Positions 10,801 through 21,424 of a stretch of 64,000 nucleotides of DNA are shown piece by piece. The notes beneath the pieces are model-generated. The model was not told where the DNA came from and did not search any database. It saw only the letters and a list, made by a program, of their open reading frames with translations. This DNA is from Boletus sp. NGJ (taxonomy: Eukaryota; Basidiomycota; Agaricomycetes; Boletales; Boletaceae): assembly GCA_019096195.1 (NCBI GenBank), contig JAGTXK010000239.1, positions 248,001 to 312,000 of the forward strand, given 5' to 3'. Both the position numbers and the translations under genes were made by a program. The first letter of the stretch is position 1. The number at the start of each line of letters is the position of its first letter.

Positions 10801-12746
10801 GGAGTCCGGTGGACGAAGTGCCCGTACCTGCTTCGCCGACCAAGGATGCCATTAGAGCAAGGGAGCAGATGATTTTGGAGAAGCGAAGGCAAGCGCGGAG
10901 GAGGGATGAGGAGGAGTCGATGGGCTACTATACACCTCCCCGCCCAACGTCAATGCCACCCAGTAGTGGACGCCCGAGCCGAAGGCGTAGCCGCAGTACT
11001 GGCGACGCCGGTGCGCTGACAAGGAGCGATTTGCTTCTTGATGTTGGAATTTCTGAGACTGAAGAGGAGCTTTTGGCCGATAGTATATCGAAGGAATTGC
11101 GAAGACTCGATCCCGAGCACCGTCAGGGCGTAAGTTATTCTCGTCAAAAGCAAAAGCCGATATCGCTCAATGCATCTTGAATGACAGAAATACCGTGTCC
11201 GCGAACATGAAGCTATTTTTGCCTCTGCAGACGCCGAGCAGGTCTCACACATGTCCTTTGCTGGCGATGTAAATAGTGGTAAGGCTTGGAAGGCTGTCAG
11301 ACGCCCTTCTGACATGGTGCGTGCGATGTTCGCGTTGTCTACCGAATACCCTAACGGAAGCAGAACGAGTATGCCAAGCAGATCAGGGAATACCGGTCTC
11401 AAGAAAAACCAGGAAAGGTACACGGTAAAGTCTTTGTTAGAGGCACGTCTCTGTTCTTCTTTCGATGCGTGCTTCCTGATCCCGTTCTCCTCTTAGTACT
11501 TGGCGTGAAAAGCCTGAGGGTTCCCATACCGCAGCAAGCCACAGCACTGACGTGCACGTTGAACAATGGCATTCACTTTGTGACGACACCGGAAACACGG
11601 TTGGCTCCTGACGCGCGCATTGACCAGGAATTTGAGTTGTATGCCAATTTCTGCACTCCCTCCATAGCAAGCTAAGCGTGTCTCGTCCAGGATTGAACAC
11701 AATAAGCTTGAGTTTACGCTCACATTGAAGATTCGACGCGATCCTCACATTGTCGCACAGTTTAAAGCTCGCGCACCACCTCCTGCACCGGCTCCCCAAC
11801 CGGTAGCTCCGCCGCCGAAACCCAAGGGTGGCATGTTCAGCTTCCTGTCATCATCCCCGAAAAAACCACCCGCACGATCCACGCCACCTCCTCCCCTTGC
11901 ACCCCCGCACAAACTCCCAGACAATCTCGCTCGTTACTTGAAGCAAGACGGTACGCTTGCAAGAGCTTTTATCTCTTTTAAAGACGTCGCAGCGCGATGT
12001 GATACCCGTCTACTAGAGATTAATTACCCATTGATTGGTCAACGTTCTGAGGCTTCGGGAGGTGCCACGACGACGGAGCTCGGCGAAATTGTTCTTCAGA
12101 TGTTCAGGTTACCATCCCTTCCTGGTGTCTTGTCCAATCAACTGCCCTTGAGCTTGGACGAATGTCTTCGTGGCCTCAGACATGTCGCGTGGCATAAAGT
12201 CACTTACTTTGAGGGCACACTGACACAAAACGGCGGTGACTGCACGGTGAGTATTACTGCCCCTCCGTGTTCGAGTTGGATCTCAATCTGCCGGCTTTTT
12301 ACAGACGTGGCGACGACGAACGTTTAGGGTAACTGGTGCCAATCTCATTGCGTTCAACGATGTGACGAAGAAAGCCACGGCAACGATTAACCTGAAGAAA
12401 GCCGTTGCAGTGGAGGACACCCAAGACGCACGATCAGCCGCGCTTAGTTCCGAAGGTCGCTATCGGGGTGATTACGATTCGTTGATCGCTGTAGAACGTT
12501 CTTTCAGACTCGTTTTCCCTTCCGACCAAGAGATTTTATTCTTTGCTGATTCGGACGAGGAGAAGGCGAGATGGTATGTCGTGGGTTATGACCCGTTTGC
12601 ACCCTCGTTGACGTATGTCGTCCAGGTTGCAAGTCCTCCGTGCCCTGGTTGGTCACATACCATCGAATCCGCTCTGGGCGGAACTCGTTTGGCAACGTCA
12701 GCAAGAGACGACTGGGCAATCTCATCCGAGCAGTTCAACATCATAG
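7876..12746 (+). CDS. BUD4: BUD4/anillin-family septum protein with PH domain
   Basis: This family of cortical proteins organises septins and the division site. The first half (two long exons, 7876 to about 9308 and about 9357 to 11132) is Ser/Pro-rich and low-complexity, with SPFK motifs and the basic-acidic stretch RRQRRKTVTFDERCDVLEFD. The anillin-homology region follows across small exons: LRVPIPQQATALTCTLNNG then IHFVTTPETRL and RIDQEFEL, matching the anillin signature 'ctLdNGiH.vtTP'. A proline-rich insert (11760-11910) interrupts it. The PH domain starts at TWRRRTFRVTGANLIAF and runs through RSFRLVFPSDQEILFFADSD to ARWLQVLRALVG, its last helix. The stop is TAG at 12744-12746. Splice joins checked include HS|ALPTADP (about 9308/9357), EKPGK-KVF and EFEL|IEHNKLEF. 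Total length is about 1,400 residues, in the range of fungal Bud4. Family placement is firm; the one-to-one match with yeast Bud4 is inferred. Confidence 0.88.
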
Positions 12747-13145
12747 CTTTTTTGATCGAGTGCGTTTTCCTACTTTCCTTGATTTCTTGTCACCTCTCGT
12801 TTGGCGTTTCGTTTTCACTTAAATATGCCGATTTTTAAAAATCCTCGAACTTTTTTTTTTCCTTTTGATATGCTATGCACGTGGGGAGCATCTAGCAGAC
12901 GTTGAGCATGCTGTCTCTTTGTAATACTATAAGTATGGCCATAAATAACACAAGCTTGAAAATGCATGAGCGAATGATCGCCTATGCTCCCCACCGCTTG
13001 CTTCGAGTCAGAGGGCTACATGCGAGGGAATGTGGACCGAAGCAGCGGATGGGTAGGAGTCTGGATTTTATCTATCATCTAAGTACAGACTAAATTATGT
13101 CGTAGCATAAATCCAGCAAGAAGCCGAGACACTCAGGATGACTGA
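12747..13145. other. Short convergent intergenic stretch
   Basis: This lies between two convergent genes and contains a T-rich run near 12851-12862. No coding or RNA feature was seen. It probably holds both 3' untranslated ends. Confidence 0.5.
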
Positions 13146-15172
13146 TCATCGATCATCCTCCTTGACCATGTCCGCACATTTCTCAGCGACCGCGACCGTC
13201 CCGGCGACGAGATGAGCACCAAGAATGGACGGAAATATACTCGAATCCGCGACTCGCAGGTTCCGCACGCCGTACACTCTCAAACGATCGTCTACGACGC
13301 CGCCCTCGCTCTCTGGCGCCATGCGACACGTCGACGAGTAGTGGTTCGCGCTCAGACTCCGGCTCAGGATGAACGCATCCATCTCTGCGTCCGTTGGGCC
13401 AGCTGGAACATCGGCATCCGAGATGGCGTAATGGTGTGCTGCGAGCTCGTGCTTGATGCGTAGGGAAAAGCGCACAGCGCTCCGCATGACCTGCCAGTCA
13501 TTCTCGGTCGCAAAATAGTTTGGGTCAACCGTGGGGTCGGCAGAGGGGTCCGTGGACGCGAGACGGACGCTGCCGGTAGAGGTAGGCCGAAGGGTAACAT
13601 TAAGAAAGCCAAAGCCTCCGTCAATAACTTTTTTCACATCTCCGCCGGGAATCTGGAAAGTGCCCACAGAACGCCGTCAGGCAAAATGTGGAGGTAGAGA
13701 AACCATTCCTCGTACCGCCATGAGTTCAGCGTCCGGGAGATTGCTGGGGAGAGATGCATCTTTGTCCTCCTTCGTGCGCATTGCGATACGAGATTTGTCA
13801 TCCAGGAGACGAGATTGAATGAAGATGGCTAGTTCGGGAAAAGGACCAAGAAGCCATCCAGTGCCGAAGAGTAAGTACTGAAAGAAGACCACTATGATCA
13901 ACCAGGGTCGCAGCTGCAGCTGTGTCATGGAGTCACGCAAGGGAATGCGGAATTGCACGGGAACACCGACGTGATCTTGCTATAGACAAGTCAATCTTAG
14001 CTATTGTTCCTCAAAACGAGTCCAGCGTTCACGTACGAGATAAGAGCCCACGCCGGGAAGATCCTTGCGAACGGGTATTTGGTGCCCCTTGAGATGATCT
14101 GCAGGCCCAATACCACTGATAGGATTAGGGATCAGTTCAGCTGGTGATCTGAAAGCGGGAAACTGACCTGAGCATAAGCATTTGAGGTGAATTAAAAGGT
14201 CCAGCGGACAAGATGACCTGGCGCTTTGCACGCACAAAACGGGACCGCCCGCCCGTATTGCTCTGTATCCAGACTCCTTCTGCAGATGTCTCACCGGAGG
14301 CACCATCATTGGAGGAAACATCAATACGCTGCACGAGAACCGGCGTGCATACATGCAAGTTGTCGCCGCGCGAGCGGACCAGATGAGCAGGGAGGAACGC
14401 GGTATGTGTCGAGCTTCTTCGCCCGCTGCTGTCTATGGTGTAATGCATCTTGGCACACCCATAGGCAGGTTGGGAAGGATCGTTCAAATCATCCACGTAC
14501 GGCACCCCGAGCGCGGTGGTTGCTCGGATGATACTGGCATACGCGTACACCAGTCAAACGAGCACGAACATCAGAAAAAGGACAAGGATATTTACCGCGG
14601 GGTGTGGTCCCAGAAATGGACGTTATGAGAACGGTTTTGCCATTCCCCTGCAGATACTATGAGAAGGTGGATACCAGCATAATGGTATCCATACCTGATG
14701 TGCCATGATACGGCTTGGGATTGCGGGGATCTTGGTCGAGATCTGTCTCGGAGCGGGTGAAGAAACGTAGCATATCTTCATATCCCCAGCCGACCCTTCC
14801 TGCATCACGCCATGAATTGTATTCTGCAGGTATACCACGGTTGTACAGCATTGAGTTGATCTTTGATGCGCCACCGAGGGAGTTGGAACTGATGAGCTCT
14901 ATTGTGCGCCCGCCAAGATGTTTCTGGGGTGTCGAGCGCAACACACGAGAGCGAGATCCATCTGAGACAAAATGGGTGGAAAGCAGGGGTATACTGGAGA
15001 ACCAGCCTCCTTTGACACCACCACGTTCAAGCAGGAGCACCGAAACACCTGGGTCTTTGGAGAGGCGGTTGGCAATGACACAGCCAGCGGTGCCTCCGCC
15101 AATGATGATGTAGTCGTACACCTCGAGGGCGTCTGAAACGAGAATTGTGGGATATCTAGTCTGCCAGAACAT
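13146..15172 (-). CDS. GMC-family FAD oxidoreductase
   Basis: Glucose-methanol-choline oxidoreductases oxidise alcohols or sugars using FAD; wood- and litter-associated fungi carry many. Translation starts at ATG 15172. The Rossmann motif follows within 20 residues: YDYIIIGGGTAGCVIANRLS ending in VLLLERG. The second signature SNSLGGASKINSMLYNRG is the FAD-attachment region. RQVILSAGPFNSPQMLMLR and SGIGPADHLK match the family's GMC-2 signature. Near the C-terminus SANHYSSTCRM supplies the catalytic His and RVADSSIFPSILGAHLVAGT the second active-site position. A hydrophobic stretch (WLIIVVFFQYLLFGTGWLLG) sits in the substrate domain. There is no N-terminal signal peptide, so an intracellular enzyme is more likely than a secreted aryl-alcohol oxidase. 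Several short introns split the gene (near 14560-14690, 14120-14170, 13960-14030 and 13670). The substrate cannot be told from sequence. Confidence 0.9.
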
Positions 15173-16083
15173 GTTATAGGTGGGACGTCTCAGGCTGGTA
15201 GAGATTGAGGCCTATGATTCGCATACGGTTTGAAAGATCAGAGTTTGCGTGTGAAAGATCCAAAGCGACTGCGCACGGTTTCATGCTTTTCCGCTTATTA
15301 TAAATGACGGATATTGATGTACCTTGTGGCTGTTACCGAGCAACGGTTCGACTGTCAATTATTCTATTGACCGGCAAACGAGTAGGGCAAGGGTGTGTGA
15401 ACGCGATGAGGTCTAGTACGGTCAATTCTGGTCAATCACTCACTCACGAGTTTCATAGCTGGTGTGATTTTTAGGCATAGAGACCACACTTGCAGATGTC
15501 GTTTTCACCAGTGTGGCCGCATAGCCATCATCCGAACTGGTTAGCATCGGAACGACATTGTCAGCCTCAGGCTTGTCTACCTACCCTTGCGTCCTCCGAG
15601 GTGTTGTTGAGAAGAACACGCCAAAGGCGTTTTGGGAAGGTTCACGTCTTATGGGGCAAGCGTGACTATCGCAACACGCGGACTGTCGACATGGTGGGTG
15701 ATACATATGCTTTCTCAGCATCCAAATCTTAATGTGCTACTAATCAACAGGTGAGAACAGGTTCTTCGATTATCTCTCGTTCTCAGGCTCAGGGCTCGAA
15801 GCAACTTTTCCTCAGTGAAGCTTAAGCGTGAGTCAAACACCGTGAACTTATCCTCATTTTAGGTATTCGAAGCACGTCTATGTGAAGGTACTCTCGTAAA
15901 TGATCTCCGTGCGAAGCAGCCTCCAGTGCAACTTTCTGAGAGCGGCTCGAATCGATCCAGACCAAACGTATCCCACAGGTTTTGTTTTGACATTCCAGCA
16001 CCCATCGGGTGTACTTGTCTAGGCTTATAAAACCTCCTGATGCGTGAATCGAGTTCGAATCCTTCCATTCTCACTCTGCCACG
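15173..16083. other. Divergent promoter region between GMC and O-methyltransferase genes
   Basis: About 910 bases separate two divergent genes. Small frames (15490-15732 plus, 15859-16074 minus) show no family features. A TATA-like box precedes the O-methyltransferase. A bidirectional promoter is the simplest reading and would allow co-regulation of the two oxidative/modifying enzymes. Confidence 0.45.
16026..16032 (+). promoter_or_regulatory. TATA-like box of the O-methyltransferase gene
   Basis: TATAAAA lies about 58 bases before the ATG at 16084. It is correctly placed for a short 5' leader, but it was identified by sequence match only. Confidence 0.4.
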
Positions 16084-18005
16084 ATGTCGACCAACAAAAC
16101 TAAGCTGGAATCTCTCTTGAAGTTGATCAACTCAGCCGCTCAGGAGGCAATTACAGAGTACGAGAAAGCTGGGGGTGATGTCCCCTCCATCGACTCCGCT
16201 GAGCTTCACCCATTGGATCATACCATCGACCAAGTCGCGCTAAAGGCTGCCGTTCGGACCCTCGAAGGTGCATGTGCTCAGCTCTGCACTACTCTTGCAC
16301 CTCCGTCACACACCGCTATCAACGTGCGCCACTGGTTACCCCTTTCCTATCACATCATACCAATACTATCCTCTAACACCCCTAGCTTGTACAAGTATAC
16401 GACTATGCTTGCGTCCGCGTTGCTCTCCGAGAGAACATCACCGATCTCCTTGTGGATTACCCCAAGGGTATCCATGTTAACGAGCTTTCCAAGATAATCA
16501 ACATCGACGCAAAGAAACTCGCCCGCTTGTTGCGTGTTCTGGCCACCAGAGGTTGCTACACCGAAGGTCGGTCATGTCGCTTATTCGGCCAAGGATCCCA
16601 TTGATCCCACACTTTTCCGACTTTTCAGTGGAGACTGACACCTTTGCAAACAATCGCCTCTCTCTGATTCTCCACAGTGAAAACCCAGTCCGTCACATGG
16701 TCAGCCTTCACGTTGAAGCGGTTGCAAAAGGTGCTGCTGTATTGCATGAAACCTTGAAAGACTCAAAGACTGCATACTCTGACCACCCTGACCATGCTCC
16801 TGTCATGTACGCCAACAACAAGGAAGGTATCACCGGCACCTTCTTCGACTGGATGAGACAAGAGGCGAGTAAATATGTAATTCATGTGCAAATTCATTCA
16901 TCTCATATCGTGTTTCAGGACGCTCGAAGAGAGGTACGTCGATGGGTACTTTGATGTCTCCACATGTCAACAGTGCATATAGAGTTACCACGTATCTATG
17001 AGGGGACTCAGCGATATTATGGGTTCTCGCGCAGTGCTGGCTCGTGCGTACCATCGGTGTGACTTGCAGTACTCCATTGATCACAGACTCAGATTTTCCT
17101 TTCGAGAAATATTCCACTCTCGTCGATGTCGGTGGAGGTATCGGTGCTTTCTCCCTCCCTCTCGCGAGAATACACAAACACATCAAGATCACCATCCACG
17201 ATTTGCCGGAAGCACTCGTCCAGGCCCGAGGCGTGAGTACTCTGCTTTACAGTCATCCAGCGCGGTATTATAACCTTCTGCTAGGCTTGGGCGAGAGGTT
17301 GCCCCGAGGCGGTTCAGGAGAACCGAGTCGAGTTTGTCGAGCTTGACTTCTTCACTCAGGTTCCCGTCAAGGGCAAAGACATCTACTACGTGGGTCTGAA
17401 TCCATCCTTCCAAAGATGCCCTTTCGTGCTGACTGACGGGAATGGGATTTGGATAGCTCCGCAACATCATTCATGACTGGCCCGATCATGAGTCGGCGCT
17501 CATCCTTCGCAACCTTCGTCAAGCACTGGGACCCCACAGCCGCGTCCTCATCCGTGAGTCGAAACTATCCGGCATCACACCCGGGCCATCGCGCTCACGT
17601 GCCAACACAGATGACTACGTTCTTCGCGAACTCATTCGTAAACATGCCCTGGCCGAAGCTGCATCACTCGGTACTGTTGTGGTCAGCATTCCTCAGCTCG
17701 ATCCGACTTGACCCATGTTCTGAGCAATCCCCCTACCCCATATTCATAGGCTCCTGAACCGATGCTTCCTAACTTTGGTGTCGGCAACATTCGTATGTAC
17801 CAACAGGACTTGACGATGTTGATCCTTCACAACGCCAAGGAACGCACATTGCAGAATTCCTTGCAACTTTCGTAAGCCGAACGGTCAAACGACTAGCGTT
17901 GCAATGCGCTGATACCGGGTTCTTCACAGGATTACAGCCGGTCTCAAGCTCGAGAAGGTCTGGGACCTTGCAGAAACGTGTGTCCTCGAATTCTCGGCTG
18001 CGTGA
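16084..18005 (+). CDS. SAM-dependent O-methyltransferase
   Basis: The enzyme transfers a methyl group from S-adenosylmethionine to a hydroxyl of a small molecule, as in fungal polyketide or phenolic pathways. The N-terminal helical dimerisation domain runs from MSTNKTKLESLLKLINSAA through VALRENITDLLVDYPKG and INIDAKKLARLLRVLATRG. The SAM-binding motif is STLVDVGGGIGAFSLPLA (17113-17165), followed by ITIHDLPEALVQARG. The catalytic region RNIIHDWPDHESALILRNLR (about 17460-17520) includes the general-base His of HDWPD. The end reads GLKLEKVWDLAETCVLEFSA with TGA at 18003-18005. At least nine short introns interrupt it, many only about 50 bases apart, which is dense even for this window. Length and motif order resemble sterigmatocystin 8-O-methyltransferase-like proteins. 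The substrate is unknown. The divergent GMC oxidoreductase could act in the same pathway, but no polyketide synthase or peptide synthetase is nearby. Confidence 0.88.
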
Positions 18006-18278
18006 GATACAGGAGGCAGTCACAAATATTTTACGGCTCATCGGAACGATACGTATGGTAGCTGTGTGTTCATCCACACATGCTGTTGCGCACAGGAACA
18101 TTATGGGGAGTTCCCGCGCCAACATTCTTCTTCGACAACCAAATCACAGCATCCCCAGGCACTGTAAAGTAATATGTATTTTATCCAGTCCAAACCTAGC
18201 AACATCATCCCATGTAAGTTAAGATCAACGATAAATGTGGGCGAGTTGCAGATCTAGGGTCCCGTGATGGGGTAATCG

Positions 18279-20341
18279 TTACCACAGCGTCTGAACCAGT
18301 TTCCACACTTTCATCACGCCAGTTCCGATACTGTGGAAAGACCACGATGATCAGCTTCGTTGGGATATCCTTCCGGTTTGCACGTACTTTGCATGTTCGA
18401 CTTGGTCCAGTGGAACCCACCGTGCAACATCGGTGGTAGTAGCTTTCCCACACTCGGAATCCTCGGATGCATCTGAACGCTTCCGAGATTTGCCTTTCTG
18501 CACCGCCGCCCTGGTCTTCCCATCCGTCGACGGGCCCGACTCGTATCGTAGCTTGGGAGGCTCGTCCCCACCACCTTTCAATAGCACCCATTGGACACGA
18601 TACGTTTTCCTGAGATGTGAGAAAACGTGGATGACGTCTCCCGCGGGTTTGACGTGCACGATCCGCATTGCTCCTTGTGTGCTCTCATTATCCTTATCCT
18701 TATCATCGCCACTCTCCAGCTTAAAGCGATTCTGCCGCTTCGCGTCTGAATACAGCCACAATGGTGGGTCGACGAGCAAGTCCTTGAGAAGGCTGTTTGG
18801 AAACTCGACCACTTTGGCTGCGGTCGCAGACGCGGAAATATTAGGTACCGTCGGGAACTCGTGTAGTCCGGCGAGGAGTCCTGGGGGTTCAAACGATATC
18901 AGTCAGTTTTCGCTGTGCCGTGTTTACGCATGTGCGTGTGGGATGGGATGCTGACCTCCTTCTGGGCGACGGACGAGTATAAAGAAACGCTTGCGGTCGT
19001 CTGCCGGGCGCCATTCGATCGCGTTGACGGAATCGAGTTCCTCGCGTGCTTTCTTCCGCTCTACTTTCATAGGGTAGATGGTGACTAGACCCGTCTCCGG
19101 GTCGTCTGCTGGAAGCACTTCACAAAGAGAGCAAAGTTCTTCAATGTCTGCCTCTTCCTTGTGTGAGCTCTATTGAGGATATCATTTGACACCACACGAC
19201 CACACGTACGGAAGATATTCACTTACGGAATCAGACTGTGTGCTTTGATATGCACGACACCAGGGCTGCAGAGGGCAGTCCCCGCACCCAGGATCTCTGA
19301 CCTTGCATACCGTACTCCCGAGCTCGATGAGTGCCTGGTTGATATCACCAGGACATGACGATCCCTCTACAAAGGCTTCTGCGCCTCCCCACAATATGTC
19401 CTGGGCTCGTTTCGCTTTCGGCGGTGCGTATAACGCCAAAAAGCGTGCAAGCAGTCGAATAACGTTCCCGTCCAGCTAGCAAATCAAATCCACTATCCGT
19501 CGAAACACGAAGCTCAGATGAATGTGATCAGAGGACTTACAACAGGAACACACTGGTTGTAGGCGATAGAACAGATTGCACCGGCGCTGTAACGACCGAT
19601 CCCAGGTATATTTGCTTGCATGTCCTTGGCATTGTCTGGAAGTCTACCACCGAGCTCCTTGACCACTTTCTGCGCACCGCTCAGTAAACGAGCCGCACGG
19701 GAATAATAACCGAGGCCTTTCCAAAGACTATTGACAGTCTCGATATCCGATGCGGCGAGATCTTGTATGGTCGGAAATCTGAAGAACGTCAGAGCGAGGC
19801 TCGACAGAGAGTGTATGCTAAAAGAGAGATGCACGCACGTACTTGGCCATCCATTTGTTATAGTAAGGTATCACAGTCGCTACCTGGGTCTGCTGAAGCA
19901 TGATTTCCGACACCCAAACCTATGGGCACATCAATGGGTCTCATGAATGGCGGGTTGTCCTCAGGAACGAACCTCATACGCACGCTGCGCTCTGCCGTCC
20001 TTGTCCAGTGATCCATCAAATGTCTTCCGCCAGGGCATCTCTCGGACCTCGTGTACTTGCCCATACCAACGCAGCAACGACTCTCGGATAGGGTCGACGC
20101 CCGTGACGACGTGCCAGGATGTTGGATGTATAGCTCGACTGCTTGCGTTTGGCGCCACACCTTCTTGTGCGACGACGGTGGTCGTAGTGGACGTGCGCAC
20201 TCGTTTTGACGCGACTTTACGCGTCTGACGCGTCTTTTTGCTCCGAGGCTTGGGAGTTTCGCGATAGGACCCATCGGACGCTTCTAGGAACTCGCTGACA
20301 TCAGTGTCAGTGTCGGTGTGAGTCCGTGTACGTTTGGGCAT
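18279..20341 (-). CDS. MYH1: Adenine DNA glycosylase MutY/MUTYH
   Basis: This base-excision repair enzyme removes adenine mispaired with 8-oxoguanine. ATG at 20341 ([14 protein letters not shown]) is chosen; the in-frame codon at 20371 is GTG. A basic N-terminal tail ([15 protein letters not shown]) looks like a nuclear signal. The catalytic core follows: [31 protein letters not shown] with the catalytic Glu, the helix-hairpin-helix [19 protein letters not shown], then [12 protein letters not shown] with the catalytic Asp, split by an intron at about 19477-19545. The iron-sulphur cluster motif C-x6-C-x2-C-x5-C is complete in [18 protein letters not shown] linker leads to the NUDIX-like C-terminal domain, whose [13 protein letters not shown] matches the FSH element that reads 8-oxoguanine. 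The last exon encodes [16 protein letters not shown] with TAA at 18279-18281. All hallmark residues are present, so the gene looks functional. Confidence 0.95.
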
Positions 20342-21424
20342 GCTGGAGAATTGGGAGACGGTTCGTGTCACAAAAATGCGACTGCTGCAACGAGATTAGT
20401 AATGCTAGCAACAACGGATACTCCCGCACACGGGCTCCGGTCATGGTCAGGCGGCCCCGGGCAGGCTATTTCTCAGAACACAAATACGAAACGACCACAA
20501 GTGGTTTACTCTCGCAGGCTACCCTGAGGAACTTCAAGGTTGAACAAAGGTAATTAGCGGTTGCACATTCCTACTGCCGACTTCAACATGCTAGCAGCTC
20601 TAGTGAGGGGCAATTCTTGCCAACCTGCCCGCTAGTTGTTGAAGGTAGCTGCAGACGCGCAGCTGGAGGAACCTGCAAAGAAAAGCACTGCGGGGAATAA
20701 CTTACACGACGAAGAACAAGACTCTGTCAGCGACCTGGACCCTTCAAGTTGGCTGGCCAGGCGTGCATATCATGCCAACAATCCCTGATGGAACGCGTAT
20801 GCCTCGCTGTTTTCCACACGGTGACACCCATCATGACCACATTTCATTGGCTGATATGTAGTTATAAAATATCATTGGCGCTTACTTGTTCGGCCCGTCT
20901 ACATGTCAGAACCCTTCTCTACCACACAGCCTTTTGCGGCCTTGTTCTTTGAAACTCATCATTCAGTTCAGATTCAATCTCGTATCGTCACTTCCCCACT
21001 GGAGCATCCGATGGCCAGACGGCAAACCGAAACGCTCGAGCATTTATTGACCTCGTTCGTCAAAAATTTTCTGGAAAGTGGGCCAACTGGGACCCTCCCA
21101 TCCCGGTCACTGTAATCGCCCCATCTGCCTTATCGATGGCCATCAGAAATGATTGACATCTCAAATAGGGATTATGGGACACTCAACAGGGTCAGATGCA
21201 GTGACCAGCGGTCTAGAAATTCCTCTGACCAAAAACAACCTCAATTAAAAGAGCCACGCAAGATGAGAACGTATATACAATACACAACAAGCTTGACAAC
21301 AGCCCGCACTCAGCCGACTGTCGCTCATCTCCACCTGATATTCAAAGACAGGATCTCGCATTGGTAGAATGGCAATTTGGCAGACGAAGTATCCTTGATC
21401 CAAGAAATTGACACGCTATTACTG
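20342..21424. other. Intergenic stretch between MutY and BRCT genes
   Basis: No recognised gene was found. A TATAAAA at about 20867 stands some 35 bases before an open frame at 20903-21115 (70 codons, plus strand, MSEPFSTTQPFAALFF...), which could be a small gene but has no family resemblance. The rest looks like the promoter of the minus-strand MutY gene and the 3' flank of the BRCT gene. Confidence 0.35.

Noticed and set aside
16040-16075. tRNA T-arm-like GAGTTCGAATCC before the O-methyltransferase
   Set aside because: The five-base stems around TTCGAAT do not pair and there is no acceptor stem.
20342-20371. GTG-started N-terminal extension of MutY
   Set aside because: The codon at 20371 is GTG; ATG at 20341 is the natural start.
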